A stretch of 34,494 nucleotides of DNA from Zygnema cylindricum. Lineage: Eukaryota; Streptophyta; Zygnematophyceae; Zygnematales; Zygnemataceae. Each line of letters opens with the position of its first letter. Position 1 is the stretch's first letter. Below, piece after piece: positions 1 through 9,213 of the stretch. The stretch lies in the NCBI GenBank assembly GCA_037447655.1, contig JBBHKE010000467.1:64001-98494 (forward strand), written 5' to 3'. A program made the position numbers and the translations under genes. The notes under the pieces were generated by a model. It had not been told where the DNA came from. It worked only from the letters and a program-made list of their open reading frames with translations, and made no database searches.

Positions 1-420
1 CTTGACCTATACTAGACTAAATTACGCGACTGAATTACTCCACCAAATTACTGGACTGAATTACTGGACTGAATTGCTTGACTGCATTGCTTGATTGATT
101 TATTTGATTGCATTATTTGTCTGAATTACTCGACGCACTTTACTGAATTTTACTCAATTGATTTACTCAACTGCTTTACCTCGACTGTTTTATTCTTCGA
201 GTGAATTACTCAAATGCATTATTCGACAACATTACTAGTCTGAATTACTCGACTGAATTACTTTACTGAGTTACTTGACTGCTTTACTCGACTGCATAAT
301 TCTATCGAGTTACTTGACTTCATTGTTTGACAAAATTTCTCGACATAATTACATTCCTAGCCTGATTTACTCGGCTGCATTATTTGACTTTATAACTAGA
401 CTACAAAACACTGAATAGCT
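1..420. repeat. Degenerate 12-bp tandem repeat (GACTGAATTACT-like)
   Basis: The stretch is built from imperfect copies of GACTGAATTACT and close variants such as GACTGCATTACT and GACTGAATTGCT, with one- or two-base spacers. The array runs off the left edge and fades out near 420. It lies upstream of the rhodanese exon, so it is probably intronic. No coding potential was seen. Confidence 0.75.
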
Positions 421-725
421 TACTTTTTTTTGAATTATTGTGAAGACACGGTTTTGTGCTACGCATGGGAAACATTTGTACTTCTTGTCAGAACAATGTA
501 TTTACTTGAAAACTAATTTCAAGGCTAATTGTTTCTAAAGACATATTTGTAAACAGGGTTTCTTCATTTGTATTTTATATCCCGTTTCATGTTTTATTTC
601 TAATATTTTTGAAAAATATACTTCTGAAATATGTGGGGTATTGTCGATGCTGTATATCACTTACTATTTGTATGACAACACTAACTTGGTGCTGGTTTTT
701 CTTGGCCTTTGAAATAGCAACTATT

Positions 726-773
<48 letters not shown>

Positions 774-877
774 TTTTTTTTTCACCAACGATTCGCGTAG
801 TACTGAACTGTTAAATTGTTTGTCAATCACTCTAACATGACAATGGATCTAATCTTGGATGTGAATGTTTGGGACAG
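421..877 (+). other. Probable intron upstream of the rhodanese exon
   Basis: This is AT- and T-rich sequence with no supported coding frame. It contains a long (TA)n run followed by a T tract and ends in CAG at 875-877, a plausible 3' splice site for the downstream exon. The upstream exons lie outside the window. Confidence 0.45.
728..782. repeat. (TA)n microsatellite plus T tract
   Basis: About 21 TA units run to roughly 770 and are followed by a 10-12 base T run. A short open frame across it, rich in Ile-Tyr, is an artefact of the repeat. Confidence 0.9.
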
Positions 878-998
878 ATCCCTCATTGCAGCGTATATTC
901 TCTCCACAAACGGCTACACAAATGTGTACCACTTGGAGGGAGGCTTGTCCACATGGTTCAAAGAAGATTACCCCGTAGCTATTAAGGAGGACTCCTAA
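878..998 (+). CDS. Rhodanese-like domain protein, terminal exon (partial)
   Basis: The frame reads S-L-I-A-A-Y-I-L, then N-G-Y-T-N-V, then H-L-E-G-G-L-S-T-W-F-K-E and stops with TAA at 996-998. This is the C-terminal end of a rhodanese fold: the helix after the active-site loop, the G-Y-x-N-V strand and the G-G-x-x-x-W helix. The catalytic Cys loop would lie in an upstream exon outside the window. I place the exon start after the CAG at 875-877, which splits the codon for the Arg that normally follows the active-site loop. Rhodaneses transfer sulfane sulfur or act as non-catalytic scaffolds; plant copies are often plastid proteins. Which subfamily this is, and whether the gene is intact, cannot be judged from one exon. 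An ATG-started frame from 816 is also open, but residues before 878 do not look like the family. Confidence 0.6.
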
Positions 999-1320
999 GG
1001 ATGTTGTAAAGGATGTTGTCCTTAGGATGTTTCTAAGGATGTTAACCATTGAAGGAAACCGGAGAAGGACAGTCAAACAAAATGGACGGATGGATGGATG
1101 GACAGATGGATGAACAGGTGTCGTCCTTAGGATGTTCCTAAGATTGTTGACCATTGAAGGAAACTGGAGACCACCGGCCGAACGGACAAACAGACAAACG
1201 GAAGGACGGAGTATGTATTTGTTTCTAAGGTTGACTATCGTGGACTCGTCCAGGTTTTGTAGGTTTTTGTGTGAGAGTTCCTAGTATTGTATATCATATG
1301 TGTGCATAACGGTTTTATTC
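999..1320 (+). repeat. 3' flank of the rhodanese exon with duplicated segment
   Basis: Downstream of the stop, a segment of about 55 bp (GTCCTTAGGATGTT through CCATTGAAGGAAAC) occurs at about 1018-1072 and again, diverged, at about 1123-1176. Between them is a (GGAT)n-like run at 1083-1115. The region is probably the 3' UTR or flank. No polyadenylation site could be fixed. Confidence 0.5.
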
Positions 1321-3060
1321 TGAGTATTGATTTCGTTTTGAAATATCGGTGGTTTGAAACTTTGGAGCCCGATATCAATTTTTTGAGATGTCACAAGGCA
1401 GTGTTCTTTTTCTTATTTTTTCTTTTTTTGGGAAGCACTGATTAGTCTCCAGCCGGGCTTGGTCTGGTTTTCGATTTTTTTCAGTTTTGTCGGTTTTTGT
1501 GTGTTTTTTGAGTAGTGTAGAGATTTTTGTTTTATTATGTGAGTTTATTTGTCGTATCCTCTTTTAAGGATTTTTTTTAGTCAACATTAGTGTTATTCGA
1601 GGCCCATTTTATTATTTCAACATTTCCTTTGCGATTATTATTATAAAATTCAACAAAAGTCTTGATTTTTCAGTTTGTCTTGTTTTTTTCCATTAGCTTT
1701 CATGTTGTTACAACTTTTTGGTTTTTTTTTTTTTTTTTTTCGGTTAACTCTCTTGATCTTCCTCGAAGACCTTAAGAGGAAAAAAAAATTAAAGTAAAAT
1801 TAATAAGAATATCTCTTGAAGATGGAAATTGGGTGGATCGGATGAAAGGGCTCGAGTAGGGAAATAGGGTCGAATCGGTGGAGGGAGAGGGAGAATTGGA
1901 ACGATTTTTTATTTGTTGATTGGTTACACTCCGGTTCAACTTTTTGGCGGCTGCAAATAAAGCTGCAATTAAATTTTATAAATCTAATAAAGAAACTAAT
2001 GAAAAACCATTTCGGAAAATGATTAAAGAATTACAGAATTTTTAACAAAAAATTCAAAAAAAAAAAAAAAAAACAAAACAAAACAAAACTAGTAAGAGGT
2101 GTTTTTCGCCCAGTTTTCTCACCGCTCTTTATGACTCTCTGCGACTCTCTACTTGCGAAAATTGTTGTTTTTCCCTTCGAAAAAAGTGCTATTCTAGGTT
2201 GCGATCTATTCAAATGGAGGAACATTACAACCTTTCTAACTGGCCCACTCTATTTTTACCTCCCCAAATTTCACCAGTCCCCTCATTTCGTAGAATATTC
2301 AGCATTAGGATCGTGTAATTGTAGGTTAAGACAACAAAAAAAATAATAGCTACAAATTTATGTCACTATCTTTGAAATAATTGGTGGATCAAAAAAGTCA
2401 ACTGAGGACACCGACTATAGAGGTGGTTCGTTGGGACGCTGATTCTTACCTCAACGATCCATAAAGGTATATACTAAAAATTTACATATACTTGACAAAC
2501 TTTATATACTTTCCAACATATGGGTGGATGGAGAGATGTTGAGGAGAACAAAGGAGTTAAAAAAGGGCAACACGAAACAAAAAAACGGGCAAGTGGGCTT
2601 ACGATGAAGAGGACAACGTCACTCCCACCTTAGTTCTCTCTTTCTTAGTGCATCTCTTTCTTTGGAGGTTAGAGTAGGTCTACCACAAGGGCTGGGGCCT
2701 TCCGGCAAATCAGTTCCTTCCTAACCACATCCACCGGAAAAGATAAGGAGTACCAGGAATGTCCCACTTTCTTTTTAAAATCTCCTCATTTTCCATCAGT
2801 GTCTTCTCATGTTTCCCGTTGAGAGAAGCTAGAAAAGTTAATTCACATCCAAAAGAAGCCTTCCCCTTGTCTTCCCCTTGTCTTCCCCTCCACTTCCACA
2901 CCATTACCTCTGCCCATAGAGGAAGACTTATCCGATCCTCGCATTTTTTGCCATCAGTTTTTGGGTCATGGCGTTAAAAACAGTGTTATTGCTTCAACCC
3001 ATCCGAAAATTTTGGCGCCTTTGCTGGGGTGTTTTGCCTAGAGGGTATAACAGGGTATAG
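1321..3060. other. Intergenic, AT-rich, no gene seen
   Basis: T-rich sequence with homopolymer runs near 1720-1740 and 2057-2074. A short CTTCCCCTTGT motif repeats three times near 2863-2887. Short open frames on both strands here have no recognisable domains and overlap each other. I see nothing else. Confidence 0.5.
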
Positions 3061-4381
3061 GGGGGGAGAGAGGGAGAGAGGACAAGAGAGGGGGAGAGAG
3101 AGGGAAAGATAGATAGAGGGGGGGAGAGAGAGAGAGGGAGAGAGAGTAAGAGAGAGGGAGAGAGAGGGAGAGAGAGATGGGGAGAGGGGGAGAGGGGGAG
3201 AGAGAGGGAGAGAGAGGGAGAGAGGGAGAGAGAGGGGGAGAGATAGGGAGAGAGTGGAGAGAGAGGGAGAGAGAGGGAGAGAGGGGGATAAAGGTACAGA
3301 GGAGAGGGGAGGAGAGTGGGGGAGAGACAGGGCGAGAGAGAGGGAGAGAGAGGGAGAGAGGGGAAGAGAGGGAGGGGGGAGAGAGAGGGAGAGAGTGGGA
3401 AAGAGGGAGAGAGGGTGGGGGAGAAAGGGGGAGAGAGGGAGAGAGAGGGGGAGAAAGAAAGAGGGGGAGAGAGAGGGAGAGGGGGAGAGAGAGGGGGCGA
3501 GAGGGAGAGAGGGAGAGATGGAGTGGGAAAGAAAGGGAGTGGATAAGTGAGTGGGAGAGAGTGGGGGAGAGAGTGGGAGAGAGAGGGAGAGAGAGGGGGA
3601 GAGGGGAACACAGGGAGAGAGAGGGGGAGAGAGGGGGAGAGAGAGAGGGAGAGAGGGGGAGAAAGAGAGAGGGGGATAGAGAGGGAGAGAGAGGGAGAGA
3701 GTGGGAGAGAGGGGGAGAGAGAGGGAGAGAGGGGGAGAGAGAGTGGGGGAGAGGGAGATGGGGAGAGAGAGGGAGAGAGGGAGAGATAGGGAGAGAGTGA
3801 GAGAGGGGGAGAGAGGGGAAAAGAGAGGAAGAGAGGGGGGGAGGGAGAGACGGAGAGAGGGAGAGAGAGGGGGAGAGAGGGGCAGAGAGAGGGGGAGAGA
3901 GGGAGAGAGGAGAGAGAGGGAGAGAGAGTGAGAGAGGGGGAGAGAGAGGGGGCGAGAGAGGGAAAGAGAGGGAGAGAGGGGGAGAGAGAGTGAGGGAAAG
4001 AGGGGGAGAGAGGGAGAGAGGGGAAGAGAGTGAGAGGCAAAGAGGGGGAGATGGGGAGAGAGGGGGAGAAAGAGAGGGGAAAAGAGAGGGAGAGAGAGGG
4101 AGAGAGGGGGAGAGAGAGGGATAGAGGGGGAGAGAGAGTGGGGGAGGAGAGAGGGGAGAGAGAGGGAGAGAGAGGGAGAGATAGGGAGAGATAGGGAGAT
4201 AGTGAGAGGGGGAGAGAGGGGGATGAGAGAGAGAACTGTACCATTTAAGGTATATGACCGGCACTTCTTGCAAATGTGAAATTAACAATTTAAAAACAGA
4301 GTGAGAGTAGAGAGGGGGAGAGAGAGGGAGAGAGAGTGAGAGAGGGGGAGAGAGAGTGGGCGAGAGTGGGCGAGGGGAAGC
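3061..4381. repeat. 1.3-kb polypurine block (GGGAGAGAGA-type)
   Basis: The plus strand is almost purely A and G, made of GGGAGA, GGGGGAGAGAGA and similar units with rare T or C. One unique island of about 69 bp, with all four bases, sits at about 4235-4303. On the minus strand the complement reads as low-complexity Ser/Pro/Leu frames of over 400 codons, open only because the pyrimidine repeat cannot form stop codons. Such homopurine tracts can form triplex (H-DNA) structures and are hard to sequence, so the exact length is uncertain. Confidence 0.95.
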
Positions 4382-5519
4382 GAACCGTCCACTTCGTGTG
4401 TTGAGGCGTCTTGAGACGGAATCTTCTCCGTCTTTTAGTGGGCAAGCGTATCTATGGCACTTGTGGTGGTTTTTATGTATAGGGGAATAGGTGCCTTTTT
4501 GCCTTCTCTCCCTTTCCCTCGCTTTTCCCGTAGAGATATTCTTATTATTTCTACCGATCATCCCTCCTGTCTTAGACGTTTTCGTTCCTTCCAAACATCG
4601 TTTTTTCTCCTTCCAAAAAGCTAGTATTGGAGGGAGTCTCATCTGTTCCTCCTGTTGGCTTCATGGAGAAATCGTTTTCCTCCACCTTTATTACAAATCC
4701 TTTTATACATCTCTAGGGATAAATTTTTTTTATAATGTTGTTGACGCTGTTATACTCGAGGCGCTTCACTTTGATTGGGCCCTTGCTCCGAGAGATTAAC
4801 TACTACACCGCTGATCGTTATTAGCTTTTATGATTTATTAGTGTTAATGGATATTAGAATTAATAGTTTTAATTTATTGCAAGGAGGCGTAGTCCACGTC
4901 CTTAAATAACGTTGATAATTATATTTTGAGATTTTTGGCCAAAAAAAGTTGTGACCGGATTAGTGTTATTAATGCGTATAACAATAAGCAGTGTTGTTTT
5001 TTTCCCACTTTATTTTCACGTGTACTCAATTCGCGAGTGCTCATGGTTCCAGGCTTAACCTCCTTTATCCACCTTTGAACCACTCTCTCGTTTCCTCTTG
5101 CGATCATGTCCTTCAATTGATGCTGTCCATTTGCTCTACGAGGGAGCGTTGATTCAAGCACATGACACTATTGCGACCTTTAATTACTTTTGAGTGGAGG
5201 TATTTTGTTCGTCGGGAGGCTTCCCATATTATTCCTTCGCATCAGTTAGACATTGCTTTGATTGGTGGTGCGTATCAAGTTTTTGATGACATTGTTTTGG
5301 CGAACCATACCTCGGTTTTAGTCATTAGTCAAGCTTTTGGCGTGACCGAGCCTCCTACTAAAAAGAAGAAGCATGATTATATAACAATATATATTACATA
5401 ATAAAGTTTTTATCCGCAATTTATGGTTGACTTTATTACGTTGTAGTCAACGCATTTGACTTTTTGGGAGTTGCTTTGGATGAGTTTTCCATGCTAGTTA
5501 TGGGCGTTTTTTCAGAAGT
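4382..5519. other. Intergenic region with unassigned coding-like scraps
   Basis: Codon-like composition appears in patches on the plus strand, for example about 4730-4799 and about 5162-5401, but frames are short and broken by stops. The second patch contains a block reading H-Q-L-D-I-A-L-I-G-G-A-Y-Q-V-F-D-D and a basic Lys cluster. I recognise no family. These could be remnants of a decayed gene or repeat, or chance frames. Confidence 0.25.
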
Positions 5520-6200
5520 TCAAAGAACTAAGGATGGAAACAGATTTGAGCTTGAAGGTAAATCTACACTAAAGAATGATACCGTTTTTTAGCTTAGATA
5601 GAACTACAGTCAATAGGAACTGAGAACAGAATCAGTATGAAGCTTAAGGTAAACGAGCTTAAAATAGGAACTAAGAGTGGAATAAATTGTAGCTTGAAAG
5701 TAAATCTGCACTAAATAAGAACTACGAGTAAAAAAAGTTTGGGACTTAAAAATCAAAATAAATGCACGCTAAGTAAGTCCTAAGAATGAAATCGATTTGT
5801 GGTAAATCTACACGAACCAGGAACTACGAATGGGAGAGGTTTAAATCTTGGAGATAAATCCACACCAAATAGGAACTAAGTATGGAACTGGTTGGAGATT
5901 ATAGGTAAATCTATTTTACACACTAGATAGGGACAAAAAATGAAATCGGTTTAAATCTTCAATGTAAATCTTCACAAAAAAGGAAGTAAGAATGGAATTG
6001 ATCTCTAGGGTAAAGATAAATTTACCCTAAAAAGGAACTAAAAATGAAATCGTTTTGGAGCTTCAGAAAAATCAACACTAAAACAGAAATAAGACCAGAT
6101 CGGTTTAGGGCTTAAAAAGAAAACATAAAGTGTATAGGAACTAAGAATGGAATTAATCAGGAGCTTCAAGGTGAGTCCACACTAAATAGGAACTAATGTG
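5520..6200. repeat. Minisatellite with unit near 57 bp, about 12 copies
   Basis: A core of GGAACTAAGAATGGAATCGG followed by a GCTT-AAGGTAAATCTACACTAAATA-like stretch recurs every 40-75 bp, at about 5526, 5608, 5667, 5718, 5780, 5819, 5870, 5961, 6039, 6083, 6137 and 6187. Copies are diverged and have small indels, so the array is old. No function is apparent. It lies downstream of the glycosyltransferase gene. Confidence 0.7.
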
Positions 6201-6739
6201 GATGCGGCATCCAAAAAATGAGGTAATAATAATGAGGTGTTAACACAGCCATGACTGCAATCAAAAAATACACAAAGATCAAAGGTTACATAGCACAAAA
6301 AAAAACAAAAAAATAGGATAAAAATACTCCTGCGACTAGAGGACAAGATTAGAGTAACATAATAAGACCGAGACAGGCGTAAGAAGTATTTCAACAAGAG
6401 CCACGATAGGGTTTTACACTTGCTCGATATTTGTGACTCAAGTCACAACGAAATAAGTACCATAATCTTACATTTTATTTCAGGAACTTCAAAAAAATTG
6501 CACAATAAAGAGATTTAAACACATGACCTAAAACTTGAATAACTAGACAAAAAGACAAAAATGATAACGACAGAACCTTTGATTTCATGAGTGACCATAC
6601 TATCATTTGCAAAAATTGTTGCCTTCAACCCATGAATCATTAATTTTGACGTCTCAAATTCGTACTGAAAAACTATTTTCTTTTAGCCTAAATGTCACAT
6701 AAATTACGAGAATATAACTAATCGATAAGTAAGGTTTAA
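6201..6739. other. 3' flank of the glycosyltransferase gene
   Basis: AT-rich sequence without a supported coding frame. It lies immediately downstream of the minus-strand stop codon and should contain the gene's 3' UTR. I could not place a polyadenylation site. Confidence 0.4.
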
Positions 6740-9213
6740 TCATTTCCTTTTGACAATTTTGACGAAATTGTCATACCAATTGTATCTGCAAATTCTGGCT
6801 TCTTCATCCCACCACCAGATGTTCCGGATTTTGAACCTTTGAATTTTCCGTGTTCTTCCCAGTATCCAATTATTATGGAGAGTTACACATCCCATTTCCT
6901 TGCAAACTTCTATTGGTTTGTCCCAGAAATCATGGACCAATCCGTTTGGATGTGTAGTTCGATTTAGAAAAATTGTTCTCAAACCATTCTTTACACACTC
7001 GTCGTCTCCTACTTTATATTCCCCGTTTTCTCCACATAAAACATAAAAGTAACTTGGTTGTTCCGATTTATCGTCATGTTCTAGAGATCGTTTTATAATA
7101 TCTTCCATTGCTTGAATAACCAACGGCTCTGATCTCGCAAAATAGAAACCCGAACATGCAGCGCCATTAGCCGGGCGATTTAGCTTATATTGTTCGCTTT
7201 GAATGGGAAACGTTCCCGGTCCCAAATCGAAAATTTCCGGAACTGGGTCACTAAACCACGCAATATCAGAATCTGTCCAGAAAACATGATATCCTAGTTT
7301 TAAAATGCGTAAAACAACACGAGGTTTAGCGCAAGTAACCTCACGAAAACATCTTGTTCCATATCCACATGCTTTTTCTCGCGCACTTTCGTTGCTTCTC
7401 TTTTCTAGAACATGTTCAAGATAAACTGATAAACCTTGGGCCGAGGCAAAGCGGTACATTTCTTCATCTAGAGCCGCTACTAAGGGATCTCGTAACCCTA
7501 TTCGTCGTAGAGTACAAATAAAATTCATCAACATATCGATATATCCTCCTGAAACCGCCACCAATGTCACAACTTTACGACTATCCGCCACGATTGGAAG
7601 GAGTTCTTCTAAAGTGAAACCTTCTCGAGGAGAAGAAGCCATGGTTAAACCTTTTGTTGTGAGATAAGGTTTTGGGGAAACAGCATTACAAACCCATTTT
7701 TGTCTTTCTAAATCTTGAAACAGTGAGGGTACTCGAGGGGTCCAAAGAGGAAGATGCTGATTCGATGTAGGATCGTTTTGGATTACAAGTACAATTTAGT
7801 TCTGTAAGGAACATTCCTCCACCATCTGCATAAAATAGTCACAACACAAATATTTGGATACATTGACAAGAAAAATAAAACTTTTATCCTTGATTCTTAA
7901 ATTTTACCTATATTCTAACTTCTTTTTTTCGGTCTTTACTCCTAGTACCTTTCAGAGAAATTCAAAAACAAAAGTACAAAAGCAAGAAAGAAAGGATGAC
8001 ACCGCATAGGAAAAAAAAGAGCAACAAGAGGAAAAAAAAACATAATTCGACTATTTCTCCAAAAACATATATAAAAAACATCACTCAAGGCAAGCTCTTT
8101 ACTCCATTTTTACCTCTCACTTTTTTTCACTTTGTTTTTTCCTTTAGAAAATGATAATAAACAACATTTACCTTGAAACTCGTCCCAAGGCTTCAAAATC
8201 CATGGCTTCCTCGTAGGACACCCTCTCTCAACCACTTCATCCTTAATGTTATCTTCCGCTTCAAAACCAGTTTCTAAATCCAACTTTCTTTGTAAATGAG
8301 ACCTCACCAAAGCAGAATTTTTCTCTTTTTTCGAAAACCACTCGTCCTCCTTTTCCCTCTCCTCCCCACTCCCATCCCCCTCTATTCCCACCCGCGACTT
8401 CAAATGTCGAGTCGACCCACAAGTGACAGCTGTTCCTCCGTCTATCACCTCTCTTTTTGTTGTTACTAGAGTTGCATGGGCAAGCCACGTGTCAAGCTCA
8501 GTTCTTCTCGCCGAAAATGGCGGCATTGTCCCAGAGTACAAAATGTGACCATTGTCCCAAAGCCATGCTCCAGCGCCGCCAGATGTCTCCAGCCGACCAG
8601 AAGCTTCCACGTGGCGACTCAGGGCACTATCCGACAAAATAGAATCTTCCTCCGATGAAGGACGTACGGAGAAGACAGGTGGCAGATGGTTAATGGCGTA
8701 CCGAGGCCACGTCATCAAAAAACCGTTTCCGGAGAATTTCCGGGAAGCTTCATCGATGAGACCTCGCAGAGCCGTCTGGTTGATAATTGCCACGTCAGCA
8801 TTGATGACCATGGAGAATGCTGACGTGGCAGACAGAGCCCGGGCGATAACAGAGTGGAAAAGAGGAGATCCATGGCCGTCGGAAACGCCGGATTCGAAAG
8901 TGAAATCGACCTCAAAATCTTGCTCAACATTTTTTGGGAATTGGGTTTTTAAATTAAAAAAAGAGGAGTGGTTTCCCAAAAGGAAAATTTGAGGAGGAGG
9001 ATCGAACCGGAGGAGAGACGTAACGGTTCTATGCTGCAGTTCTGCGTGAAGCGTTCCGTTATTTTTAATCAGCGGAGGAATGAGGAAAACGGAGAGGGAG
9101 GGAGAGAAGGGTTTTGAATCAGTGTCTAAAGATAAGCATTGTGGGGGTAGGAGGAGAAAGAGAGAGAGGGAAAAGAAGAGAGAGAGAGAAAGAGAAAGAG
9201 AGAGAATACCCAT
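6740..9213 (-). CDS. Two-domain glycosyltransferase: GT-A-like N-half plus GT77 (DUF271) C-half
   Basis: Two exons on the minus strand, 9213-8172 and 7825-6740, give about 708 residues. Residues 1-28 are a Leu/Ser-rich hydrophobic stretch, a signal peptide or type II anchor, pointing to the secretory pathway or Golgi. Residues about 70-290 look like a GT-A-type nucleotide-sugar transferase, with an I-N-A-D-V strand end near residue 138-140 and D-T-W-L near 241-244. The second exon is a GT77 domain: V-V-T-L-V-A-V-S, then the metal-binding D-S-D in F-W-T-D-S-D-I-A-W near residues 532-534, C-S-G-F-Y-F, and H-N-N-W-I near the end. GT77 members in plants add arabinose or xylose to wall glycoproteins and pectin; the actual substrate here is unknown. 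Splice sites are canonical (CAAG|GTAAA and TGCAG|ATGG). The second exon reads through only if an A4 run (plus-strand T4, 7776-7779) had three bases, so the copy is either frameshifted or the assembly has a one-base error. Confidence 0.8.
7826..8171 (-). other. Intron of the glycosyltransferase gene
   Basis: 346 bp bounded by GT (8171-8170) and AG (7827-7826) on the minus strand. It is more AT-rich than the exons. It separates the GT-A-like half from the GT77 half almost exactly, leaving one base of a split codon on exon 1. Confidence 0.75.
9150..9206 (-). repeat. GA/CT microsatellite encoding the signal anchor
   Basis: The plus strand is an A/G-only tract of GAGA and GAAA units. Read on the minus strand it encodes the alternating Ser-Leu and Phe residues of the glycosyltransferase N-terminus, starting a few codons after the Met at 9211-9213. 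Confidence 0.85.

Noticed and set aside
609-800. 63-codon frame ending in repeated Ile-Tyr
   Set aside because: Produced by the (TA)n tract; no family resemblance, and it lies in the probable intron.
3177-3931. Plus-strand Arg/Glu/Gly frames (up to 207 codons)
   Set aside because: Same purine repeat read in the other direction; several overlapping frames are open, as expected of A/G-only DNA.
2994-4642. Minus-strand open frames of 416 and 534 codons rich in Ser, Pro and Leu
   Set aside because: They lie in a homopyrimidine repeat that cannot form stop codons; composition is pure repeat, two frames are open at once, and there is no domain.
5500-6200. CRISPR-like regular repeat array
   Set aside because: Spacing is irregular, units are diverged along their full length with no unique spacers, and the context is a plant nuclear genome.
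8457-8992. Plus-strand frames of 61-146 codons opposite glycosyltransferase exon 1
   Set aside because: Shadows of the G+C-richer exon on the minus strand; the minus-strand protein has recognisable motifs and splice sites, these do not.
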